A stretch of DNA of 64,000 bases, taken from assembly GCA_949825065.1 (NCBI GenBank), contig OX463856.1:16166948-16230947 (forward strand). The letters run 5' to 3'. Below the pieces are notes generated by a model. That model was not told where the DNA came from and ran no database searches. It saw nothing but the letters and a program-made list of their open reading frames with translations. Both the position numbers and the translations under genes were made by a program. This document shows, in pieces, positions 55,640-64,000 of this stretch; positions within the stretch are counted from its first letter, which is position 1, and each line of letters begins with the position of its first letter. The DNA is from Odontocerum albicorne (lineage: Eukaryota; Arthropoda; Insecta; Trichoptera; Odontoceridae).

Positions 55640-55980
55640 ACATATCCAACAGCTCCTCGTTGGCATCCAAATAACATAGTCATCATAATCAAGTAACGAA
55701 GCATAAGCCATTGGAACAGTAGTATAATGCTGCAAGGTGGGATGCGTAAGCCGTCCCCTGTTAATAGTACGCCTGATATTATCAGTTATCTTGAATTGTG
55801 GTATAGTCGTACTATGTTTAGGCTGAAAACCGGTTTGGAAGGGATTCAGAAGCTTATTAAATGTCTTAAGTTGATTATAAGCAATTTTAATTTGTTGATT
55901 ATAAGCCTTCCTGTTTTTTTCCAAAGTACGAGTACTTTGGAAAAACCAAGAAGGATCGAGGTCAGTCGGTAGTCAATTTT
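55640..55980 (-). pseudogene. LINE RT fragment (minus)
   Basis: L-N-P-F-Q-T-G-F-Q-P-K-H-S-T-T-I followed by K-I-T-D-N-I-R-R-T matches the finger-domain motif that LINE-K reads as N-P-L-Q-S-G-F-R-L-G-H-S-T-T-T and K-I-T-D-D-V-R-R. It then decays. Confidence 0.6.
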
Positions 55981-56680
55981 CTTTTTTTTTTTGGTAATGG
56001 TAACATACTCATATATATCATACTTATTTACATAAATTTCAAAAGAAGCCACAATCAAGAGAAAATTTATTTATGTGGGTTAAATGATCTAAAATAATCG
56101 GACGAATAATTTTTAGAAACTTGCATGTCGTTTTTTCCAGTAGATTCATTTTTTTTTTCAAAATCTTTGCAACGTCCTCATCACTGACAGCAGAAAAACA
56201 AAAGGGAGACAGATTTGAATGACGCATAATTAGATCGATTTAATGATTTCCATTTAAATGTTATCGGCGCTGGAGGCGTTACGTTTGTCACTTAAAAACC
56301 ACGTAATTGAGGAACAATTCTCATGCTTAACCCCGTGTGGGGATTGCCAAAGGCTCTATCAAAGTAAACAAAGCAGCAAAGAAGGGATGAGTTCAGTTCC
56401 TAAGCTTTTTGGAAGATGCAGAAAATGTTGTTAATTTAATTCTTAAAATTATAGTAGAATTTTAGAAGTCCAGCATAAAACGAAGAAGGTCAGCAGATCA
56501 CCCCAGAAGGAGTTGGTAATGAAACGGTTGAGGAAGACTAAAAAAGAAGACTGGACCGTCTTGCGACGGAAGAATAGTCGAAAGATCAAGATAAGTTGAG
56601 ATCTATACTGACAACGTTCCAAATCTAAACCAAAAATACAAGAAGAAGCTAATAATAATGATGATGTATTTTGTATATAT
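55981..56680. other. No gene recognised
   Basis: AT-rich start, then a purine-rich stretch at 56470-56600 with no identified frame. Confidence 0.3.
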
Positions 56681-56684
56681 TTTC

Positions 56685-56865
56685 AAAGCCTTGTTTGGTA
56701 AGACTTTTAACTCAAGGGTTACGGATTAAATTCCCTTTGAATCCCAGAATTTTTAAAAGGAATTCAAGTCTAATTTTCTCTTACGGGCTCTTTAAATTTT
56801 TCCGATTGGTTGGAAAAGATTGTCATATGAATAATAGGTTATACTTTATACAACGAAAGGAAAAT
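56685..56865 (+). mobile_element. SINE-A (plus), worn
   Basis: GTTTGGTAAGACTTTTAACT, AAATTCCCTTTGAATCCCAG, TCAAGTCTAATTTTCTCTTA and GATTGGTTGGAAAAGATTGT match the family order. Confidence 0.5.
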
Positions 56866-57454
56866 ACAACACAATAAATTTCCTGAAACACTTAAATTCT
56901 AGTTTGTTTGCTTAGTGATATATTTTATCAAAAAACAGACTATTTTTTCATAATATGTTACACATATGAAAATTCTTAATACATTTATAAATTTTAAATA
57001 AATTTAGTAACCTTATTTTCATAGAAAGCAAAACATAAGCGTTCGAGTCGAAAAACCACTTTCAGGGAACATGAAATTTTTGTTTTCGCAAAAATAATCT
57101 GAAAAATAACTTTGACGTAAAATTTATCATTCAGATCACGAGATGGAAGTTTATGTACCAACAGAAAGACTGTAAAATGTCGAAGAAAAATATAGCATAT
57201 ATTTTTACGATTACTGTTAAAAAGTTGGATAACTAATATTTCCGCGTATTAATTTGATAGTCTTTCGTCTAAAAATCTCAACATGGGAATATTATGATAA
57301 TAAACGTTAAAATATATTTTTCATCTTAACTTGAAATTTATACACTTAAGTCGAAAACTCTTATTTTTTTTATTTTGAGAGAAGAATCTTGTCAAAAAGG
57401 TTTACAAAGAAAACTTTAAATCTCATCATCAATTATTATATTACCTTCCATTTG

Positions 57455-57515
57455 TGGAGAATACGGAGAACTGCCTACTCCGCAAGGGATAAGGCGTGAT
57501 GATATATATTTATAA
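57455..57515 (+). mobile_element. LINE-W 3' tail only
   Basis: GAACTGCCTACTCCGCAAGG and GATAAGGCGTGATGATATAT match the 3' terminus of the 31500 copy. Confidence 0.5.
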
Positions 57516-57599
57516 AATAGGAAAAAAAATCTGAATAGCAAAAGTACAAAAGCAGGGGATTTTTTTTTGTCATCTTGAGTAATCATATCCAAAATCTCT

Positions 57600-58180
57600 C
57601 AATTCCAATTTTCTTATCTCAGAAGCCATGGAAACCTTCAGCTCAGAAGCCATGGAAATCGTTATAATAATATTTCTTGTTCAACCCATACTTGCTAGAC
57701 CAGATCTATCAAAAGTGTCGAAAATATACTATTCTTTCTTGCACAACCAACATTTTCACTGGATCTTTTCTATTGCAGAATACTCAACTGAACAGTCAAC
57801 GTTATTCACTCTTTTATATTTAATTCTGTTAATATTGAATCGTTAGTTCGTCGTGCTATTCAGGATCCTCCAAGCAATCGTCTCCATCACTATATTTCAA
57901 GTGCGTTAATCTTCAAGCGATCCTTTAATTACAGGGTGTAAAATAGTCCCTGCATTTTTGCACCCTATAAGAAAATCGGTAATATCAGAAACTTCATGAG
58001 ATATAAATGCTGTGCTTCTAATAAAAAATTTATTGCACCACATATTCTCGAGATTCTTCACAGGAGATTTAGTCACTCTTCCTCCGAATTTCATCCACAC
58101 TACTTTTTGCAACATATAAAGTTTATCTTTGAAATGTCTGGTCAATTACTACTTACACGATCTGTTAATGTATTACACTT
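57600..58180. other. Unassigned region with opposed frames
   Basis: A plus frame (57628-57846) and a minus frame (57906-58145) exist. A shifted plus reading, F-N-S-V-N-I-E-S-L-V-R-R-A-I-Q-D-P-P-S-N-R, has LINE-like character but no diagnostic motif. I do not assign it. Confidence 0.25.
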
Positions 58181-58184
58181 GTAC

Positions 58185-58380
58185 TGAGTAGAATACAACC
58201 TGGCGAGTTGTGTGCTATGTGGTTATCTCTTCTGACCAACCAGAAGGATGTTTTAAGAAATACTCGTATGTGAAAAGGCAAACAGAGACCCATATTCTAA
58301 AATAAAGAGACACAGAAATTGAACCTGCCAAATCCAAGTGGCCAAACAGAGTTTTACCAACTAGGTCACGGAAGTCGTCT
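58185..58380 (-). mobile_element. SINE-A (minus)
   Basis: GTAGAATACAACCTGGCGAG, TCTTCTGACCAACCAGAAGG, an inverted B-box GAAATTGAACCTGCC and a head ending AACTAGGTCACGGAAGTC. Confidence 0.65.
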
Positions 58381-58542
58381 TTTTATCATCTTTTTTTTAA
58401 ATATATAAATCAATAAAAGGCTAAAAGAAACGCTGGTAGATTCCAATGGTGATTGTGCATTATATACAATATATTAAGTATAAAAGACACGCAGAATGGA
58501 TGTGTTAAGTACTAAAAGTAGAAGAGGTTCGAATCCCGTCGG

Positions 58543-59046
58543 CTACCTAGAAACTTTCATCAAATATAGTGTGATCTCAATACTTTGGTGTTTATCTCCT
58601 ACCTAGAAGCTTTCATCAAACATAGTGTGATCTCAATACTTTGGTGTTTATCTCCTACCTAGAAGCTTTCATCAAACATAGTGTGATCTCAATACTTTGG
58701 TGTTTATCTCCTACCTAGAAGCTTTCATCAAACATAGTGTGATCTCAATACTTTGGTGTTTATCTCCTACCTAGAAGCTTTCATCAAACATTGTGTGATC
58801 TCAATACTTTGGTGTTTATCTTCTACCTAGAAGCTTTCATCAAACATAGTGTGATCTCAATATTTTGGTGTTTATCTCCTACCTAGAAGCTTTCATCAAA
58901 CATAGTGTAATCTCAATACTTTGGTGTTTATTTCCTACCTAGAAGCTTTCATCAAACATAGTGTAATCTCAATACTTTGGTGTTTATCTCCTACCTAGAA
59001 ACTTTCATCAAACATTATGTGATCTCAATACTTGGGTGTTTATCTC
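58543..59046. repeat. 56-bp minisatellite, 9 copies
   Basis: 504 bp, exactly 9 units of 56 bp starting CTACCTAGAAGCTTTCATCA and ending GGTGTTTATCTC, with a few substitutions and no indel. The array starts 16 bp after the B-box-like word GGTTCGAATCCCG, so it may have grown from a SINE fragment. Confidence 0.92.
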
Positions 59047-59339
59047 CTCCCATAAAAATATTCCTATCGAAGGAGAAAAAAAGTCGGCTGAAAGTAAATA
59101 AATGTGCATGAAGTACAAATTATTTTATAACAAGTAACAAAGACAACAATTATAGGTATATAGACTCATGTATTAAATATTTTCAAAGGTCATTGTGGAA
59201 CAAAAACGGAAAAAACGTCATTGAATGGCAAAAACTTTAACATTTGGATTATTGTACTATATGCTAATAACATAGTGGTGATAAGTAATTTACACACGTA
59301 GCATTTTCAAACTTAAGTTGAACTACAATGATGGCTTAA

Positions 59340-59960
59340 AATAGCGCGTAAGTGACAACATTAATGTATGCGAATGAAATGTGAACGGGGAAAATGAATG
59401 AAAGGAAACGAGTTAATGTGGTGGGCTCGTAAATGCTTGCACTGAGAAGTAAATGTGATATGTCGATATATAACAGAGTAAATCATGTTAATATTTCTTT
59501 AAATAGATGTGACTGAAGTCATAGGTATCCTTGTAACCCTTAATACTAGTCGGAAAAAATCATTCGAGGGGAGAAGAAGAGAACGGGGTTCGAACCGGCG
59601 ACTTTCCGCACAGTTCGTACAACGCGTTACCACGCAGCCGTGCTTCTCATGTTTAGAAGAAATGTTAGGTAAAACTTATGTTAAGTAGGGTGAAAAATTG
59701 CACGTTGAGGTGGTTTGAACTTGTGGATGAATGAATAATAAGAAACTGTACAAACAAATTAATAATACAAGCATGATGGTGAGTGGTGGTAGAGGACAGC
59801 CGAGAAAATTATTGTTAAAAGAAATCTAAGGAGTAAGATAAACTTAAGAAACTGTATGAAAAGATATATAGATATGGATGAGGGGAAAGATTTCATTTAT
59901 AGGAAAGTATGACACTCTGTCGTTTCTGCCTACCCCAACAAGGACATAACATGATAGGTA
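59340..59960 (+). pseudogene. LINE-W remnant carrying a SINE-D insertion
   Basis: Left part ACATTAATGTATGCGAATGA..TGCACTGAGAAG, right part GTTGAGGTGGTTTGAAC, GGTAGAGGACAGCCGAG and the tail CACTCTGTCGTTTCTGCC. They are separated by the SINE at 59500-59645. Confidence 0.65.
59500..59645 (-). mobile_element. SINE-D (tRNA-derived, minus)
   Basis: Inverted B-box GGGTTCGAACCGGCG and an inverted A-box-like region (GCGTTACCACGCAGCC) form a clear tRNA-like head. The 3' part AGATGTGACTGAAGTCATAG recurs at about 37990-38010. It is inserted in LINE-W. Confidence 0.65.
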
Positions 59961-60109
59961 TGTAACAATAATTATTGTGAAAAACATCATTTTGGAGATA
60001 GTCAGTTTTCGTTTGAAGCGTGTAAAGCAGTAAATAATTATCGCAGGTACATTTTACCGTTTTAATTATTAGAAAAGGTGTTAATTGTTTTTTTACCTTT
60101 ATTTCGTGG

Positions 60110-60260
60110 AAAATTAATATAGCCGCCCCTGCCCCGGTCTCCGCGGGGCCCACGCTGACCCATTCGCCTGATTAATGGCAGTTTTATTAAAAAAAAATCG
60201 GCGCAGAGAAACCACTTCAATAGTACGGGCGCGATTTTCAAGTGGGGTCCAGTCAGCAAT
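60110..60260. promoter_or_regulatory. GC-rich non-coding island
   Basis: GCCCCTGCCCCGGTCTCCGC, CTGATTAATGGCAGTTTTAT, AAACCACTTCAATAG and TTTTCAAGTGGGGTCC stand out from the AT-rich context. Words such as TCAAGTG and TAATGG are plausible homeodomain-type sites, but this is inference only. The minus frame with G-Q-R-G-P-R-G-D-R-G-R-G-G is short and probably chance. Confidence 0.25.
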
Positions 60261-60471
60261 TAGAAAAAAAAAACATAAGATATAGGAATGATTTATTAGA
60301 GGCAGAATATATCAACATCGTCATCTACAATCATGTCAGGATCCTACAGAATTCACTTAAAGAGCTCGTAACTGGTTCCTTTGTCATATAAACATGTAGT
60401 AAATGTTCTATCTCAATCTTATTTGTGTATTTTTATTTTAAAATGTGCGAGTGTTAATGTGAGTACTTGCT

Positions 60472-60660
60472 TATGCCCCGTATGGATCTTGTACGAGTAG
60501 GCTATGGATCTTGAACATTTTTTTACGATTATTCACCATATGGATATTGTAGGGTATGCATCTCGAACATCTTTTTATGCCCCGTATGGATATTGTAAGA
60601 TATGGATTTTGAACTTTTTTTTATGACCCGTGTGGACGCTGGAGGGTAGGAATCTTGAGG
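60472..60660. repeat. Degenerate repeat of about 60 bp, 3-4 copies
   Basis: TATGCCCCGTATGGATCTTG, GTATGGATATTG and GACCCGTGTGGACG head successive units, each followed by an ATGGATCTTGAACATTTTTT-like half. Confidence 0.6.
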
Positions 60661-61190
60661 ATATGAACTTTGGGCAAGATAAGAAAAACAATGGCTTTAT
60701 AGATTTTTTTCCTTTGGGGTTTTGTAAAGAAGACAGTTTAAGCGAGAAATCAGCAGTTGATTGACGAACTCAAGAATAGAATTCGTTGAATTATTGATAA
60801 AATTCAACCACAATTGTGCAAAAATTTCGCCAAAATGGTAGTCATCTGCAGGAAAAAATAAGTTGGAAATTTGGAAGATCTTTTATTTCGAACATAATTC
60901 TCGTGCCAACAATTTACACTGAATGACTGTCCAGTTTCTAAAAATAACGAGTTTTTAGAAAAAACAAATACCAAGTTTGAAATGGGACACCTTTGTGTGT
61001 ATATACAGATAAACCTCGATTGATCGTTCCTCGAATAATCACTTTCCCGTATGTATCATTTATTTCATCCAGCCCTGAATTTATTCCATGTGAAACACGC
61101 AAAAATAGATCACATTGATCCTTCCTCTATGTATCGTTTTACCGCGATATTCTTTAAGAATATCGCAGCTTTTTTTACTCCTTGAATGGG
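60661..61190. other. No gene recognised
   Basis: AT-rich; no family match. Confidence 0.35.
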
Positions 61191-61194
61191 CTTT

Positions 61195-61850
61195 TCATCA
61201 TCGCCATTGTCAACCCGGGTCGATCCACTGCTGGATGAATGTCTCCCCAAGTTGAATCCAAATAGTTCAGTTTCTTTGCTCATTGGTGCCATGTGATACT
61301 GCCATGCTTCGTGATTCCATCCTTTTTTGGTCTTTTTCTTGGCCTTTTTATGCTCCTTGGGTACCATCGGACTATTTCGGATGTCTATCGAAAATCTGAC
61401 ATTCTGGCTACGTATCCTGCCCATGACCACTTCATTTTCTTGCACAACTTTATCACATCTTCTATCTTTATTTTGTTGCTAATTGAGGTGTTTCGTTTAC
61501 GGTATCTTTTAGTATATCCCAACATGCATCTCTCCATGCCCCTTTGTGCGGTCTGGAGCTTTTGTGTGTTATTTACTGTGAGCGTACATGTCTCACAAAA
61601 ATACGTAAGTACTGGGAGAATACACTGGTTGTAGACCTTTTGCTTCAAAGATATTAGATCACTTTTGAAAATATTGTTCAAACGTCCAAATAAGCTCCAT
61701 GCTAGTTTTGTCCTTCGAACTATTTCCTCCGATGTGCCACATACAAAGGAACTAAGTTGGTCCAAATACACATATTCCTGGACAAGTTCCAGCTGATTTC
61801 CATCTAAATTTATTCGTTTTGGGGTAGCAAAGCTGTTCATCATATATTTG
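61195..61850 (-). pseudogene. RTE-type LINE C-terminal region (minus)
   Basis: Minus frame: E-Y-V-Y-L-D-Q-L, E-I-V-R-R-T-K-L-A-W, F-N-x-C-I-L-P-type (Y-N-Q-C-I-L-P-V-L-T-Y), A-Q-R-G-M-E-R-C-M-L-G-Y and K-M-K-W-S-W-A-G-Y-V-A-R-M. These are the blocks after the RT in insect RTE elements. A frameshift near 61390 passes the frame to K-E-T-E-L-F-G-F-N and the 3' end near 61195. The plus frame over the same DNA is a shadow. Confidence 0.78.
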
Positions 61851-62335
61851 GTTTATATTATTTAAGAAACATGAGTTCCCCATATATTTAAAACACACCA
61901 CCTATTTAAATTTTAAAAAAGGTTTAGGAAATATATTTATATCGTAATAAGAGGAAAAACGTTACAGACATATATTTGAAACCTGCGAACTTCGAGGAAC
62001 GAGATTAGTTTTAGTACATCGCTGTACGAGAATTTATCTGCGTGCAACATTTTTCAAAATTAAAATAATTTTCACACAAAACCTACCTACACGTAGAAAA
62101 ATACACATATTTTCTTTGATTAATAATAAAAAATTATATAATACATTATTTGATTAAAACAAATTTTTGACAGAAATGGTATTTTCATTCTAAAGCTCAC
62201 GCATGGCAAAAAAAATATTGTGAGTGACTTAAGTTTAAAAATATGTTTAAAAAGACATATCAACGATGAATTTGAAGTGTAATATTTACAATGCTCTAAC
62301 ACCGTGAACTTGCGACGTAATAAGTTGTATTGAAT
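61851..62335. other. No gene recognised
   Basis: AT-rich; nothing assignable. Confidence 0.35.
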
Positions 62336-62339
62336 CAAA

Positions 62340-62545
62340 CTTTCGTTGTATACAGTACAACCTGGTGGTCTCATTACCACATAGCAGCCCCTTCGAACAA
62401 ACCAAAAAGGTGTGAAAAATACGTTCAGTGAAAACTAGACAGAAACCCTTTTTGAAGAAAATTGGGTTCCAACGGAAATTGAGTAAGTAACCTCTTGGCT
62501 GGAAGACAGGCGTCTTATCAACTGAGCAGCGGAGGTCATCGTGGA
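62340..62545 (-). mobile_element. SINE-A (minus)
   Basis: CGTTGTATACAGTACAACCT, TTACCACATAGCAGCCC, AAAACTAGACAGAAACCC, GGAAGACAGGCGTCTTATC and an AGCGGAGGTCATC end. A second minus head lies at 62855-62960 (CGTCTTACCAACTAGACC). Confidence 0.7.
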
Positions 62546-62850
62546 CTTAGTAGAAGGAAGATACAAAAACGGTATTGATACGCACATTAAGTATAATGAG
62601 TGGTGAATCACTGTATAAGAGAAAAAGAAATTTATGGATGATGAACAGGAATGACATTGATAAAATGAATAAACGAAAATTAGGATGGTGTGGACATGCG
62701 AAGAGGATGAATAAAGAAAACAAATCAAATATACAGAACTTACGTAAATAAAGAAAATATAGAAAAACTGACGAAAATGTGGGTTGACTAAGAAGACAAG
62801 AAGTTGAGAGAATGAAAATTTAAAAAACACAAACTAGAAATTTAACAAAA
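62545..62850 (+). mobile_element. LINE-W fragment (plus)
   Basis: Blocks AAACGAAAATTAGGATGGTG followed by GGACATGCGAAGAGGATGAA (L-G-W-C-G-H-A-K-R-M) and AAAATGTGGGTTGAC correspond to the R-W-F-G-H-V-E-R and V-W-L-D-Q regions, in worn form. Confidence 0.5.
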
Positions 62851-62960
62851 CAAGTAAAAACCAGTTTAAAACCTCTTTTTTTAAATTTGGGTATCCACTG
62901 TAATGGAACTTAAAACTTCCTGGAAAACATACGTCTTACCAACTAGACCTCAGAGGTTGT

Positions 62961-63415
62961 AAAATGTATAAAAGGAACTAACTATAAACAATTACTTTTT
63001 TATGGCAGAATAAGCCTCGAAAATTTAGGCTCCCCATCAACAAAAATATTAAAATATGCGGAAACAAATATAAAAAATCTTTAAATATTCGTATATATGG
63101 TGTAGAACAGAAGATGATTATCAAAAATATGTACACTATATTAATAAACCTTGGATGGAATGCGGTTGTAGAAACATCGAAGCAAGAAGGCAATAATCCA
63201 TCGCGCTATTCATATCAAAAGTACTGTAATGTAATTCAAACTGTGCCACAGTATTAGGAACGCTAAGTTTTTATTCGTCTTATTTGTTATGCTGTTTAGA
63301 GCTTGATCTAGCGAACGGATTCACTGCACTTTGGAAAGAATGTGTATGCATAATTAATCTGTGACTTCGTTTTTACGAGTATGTTCCCAATATTTACAAC
63401 CGTGCAAAAAATCAT
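62961..63415. other. No gene recognised
   Basis: AT-rich; nothing assignable. Confidence 0.35.
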
Positions 63416-63419
63416 CCTC

Positions 63420-64000
63420 GATTCTACATGTCAACTTACAGAACGAATGTGATGGCTAAACACTCAATGTCGTACAGTTTGGAGATACAAAATAAATTGA
63501 GTGGATTAATCTATATATTGAAGAGAAAGATCTGGTAATGAATGTGGCTAAATCCAAAGCCATGATGATAGAAAACTGTGAAATGAAAGATTGGACCAAA
63601 TTATTGAACTCAGATATTCAGGTAGTATTTTCTCAGATGATGTAAGAGTTACGAACGGTGAGTAGCAATAGGAAAGAAAGTCAATGGGGCAGTTTTTAAC
63701 ATAACATATATACTCGAACAGAACTATATAAAACGCTAAGATATTATTCACAACAGTTTTCTAATACCAACTTTGATGTATGGAAGGGAAATTTGAATGT
63801 GGAAAGGACTCGAATAAACGTTGTAATAATGCATGCATTGAGAAAATATATAGAATGACAATGTATAACAGAATATGGAATGAAGTAACTAAAAAATAAT
63901 GTAAATGTAAGGCTGATATATGAAGTAAGGTTAGAAAGAGCACTTTGAGAGGGATTAGGCATGTAGAACGAATGAATGAAGTAAAATTAACAAAACTTAT
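63420..64000 (+). pseudogene. LINE-W, longest upstream extent, runs off the window
   Basis: V-N-V-A-K-S-K-A-M-M-I-E-type region (about 63540-63570), then TAATACCAACTTTGATGTAT (I-P-T-L-M-Y-G), ATGCATTGAGAAAATATATA and AGGCATGTAGAACGAATGAA (G-x-V-E-R-M-N). It reaches further 5' into the RT than other copies but is full of indels. It is cut by the window end. Confidence 0.6.

Noticed and set aside
59580..59645. tRNA gene on the minus strand
   Set aside because: The A/B-box-like head is clear, but it is joined to a SINE body and inserted in a LINE.
60062..60259. Collagen-like protein (G-Q-R-G-P-R-G-D-R-G)
   Set aside because: There are only a few Gly-x-y triplets in a GC-rich patch and no further repeats or splice-linked exons.
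62435..62830. 131-residue minus-strand ORF
   Set aside because: It covers SINE-A and LINE-W sequence on the other strand and shows no domain.

Overview
The window looks like insect nuclear DNA, most compatible with a moth or butterfly or another TE-rich insect with a large AT-rich genome. It has spliced introns with GT/AG borders, mariner and hAT transposons, several non-LTR (LINE) families and at least four tRNA-derived SINE families. There is no operon, Shine-Dalgarno or CRISPR structure. The order-level guess rests on the gustatory-receptor intron pattern and the LINE types, so it is an inference.

Only one host gene is supported: a gustatory receptor (7tm_7 family) on the + strand, in four exons at 11522-12481, 13450-13518, 15287-15376 and 19997-20083. 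All three introns are phase 0 and carry good donors and acceptors. The joined frame gives 401 residues with no stop and ends in the GR signature helix, as T-F-x5-Q-F. A naive open frame runs from exon 1 into an intronic LINE remnant and hides the real 3' exons.

Everything else I can identify is mobile DNA or tandem repeat. Family names used here: LINE-W is a decayed LINE whose C-terminal domain carries an R-W-F-G-H-V-E-R motif (many copies). LINE-K is a CR1/L2-like LINE, best copy 48842-51985. RTE-type copies carry a K-W-x-W-A-G-x-x-A-R-M motif. SINE-A, -B, -C and -D are tRNA-derived. Four mariner elements have visible ends or motifs: 5665-6953, 23286-24243, 26885-28185 and 50888-51823. A fifth, at 20200-21010, is end-less. 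There are two hAT-type elements with 8-bp target duplications (3575-4192 and 34230-34986), a 208-bp MITE (44104-44311) and a foldback element (42041-42469).

Layout: 1-11 kb is transposon debris with the hAT and the first mariner. 11.5-20.1 kb is the receptor gene with TE-filled introns. 20-29 kb holds three mariners and a 35-copy 26-bp array. 29-40 kb is LINE-W, SINE-C and the GACTCC-rich hAT. 40-44.3 kb is inverted LINE remnants around the foldback, a GC-rich island and the MITE. 45-52 kb holds two LINE-K copies, one with a mariner nested in its 3' UTR. 52-64 kb is LINE fragments, SINEs and a 9-copy 56-bp array.

The most informative system-level observation is that the 3' tail of LINE-K matches the 3' tail of SINE-A, so LINE-K is the likely driver of SINE-A.
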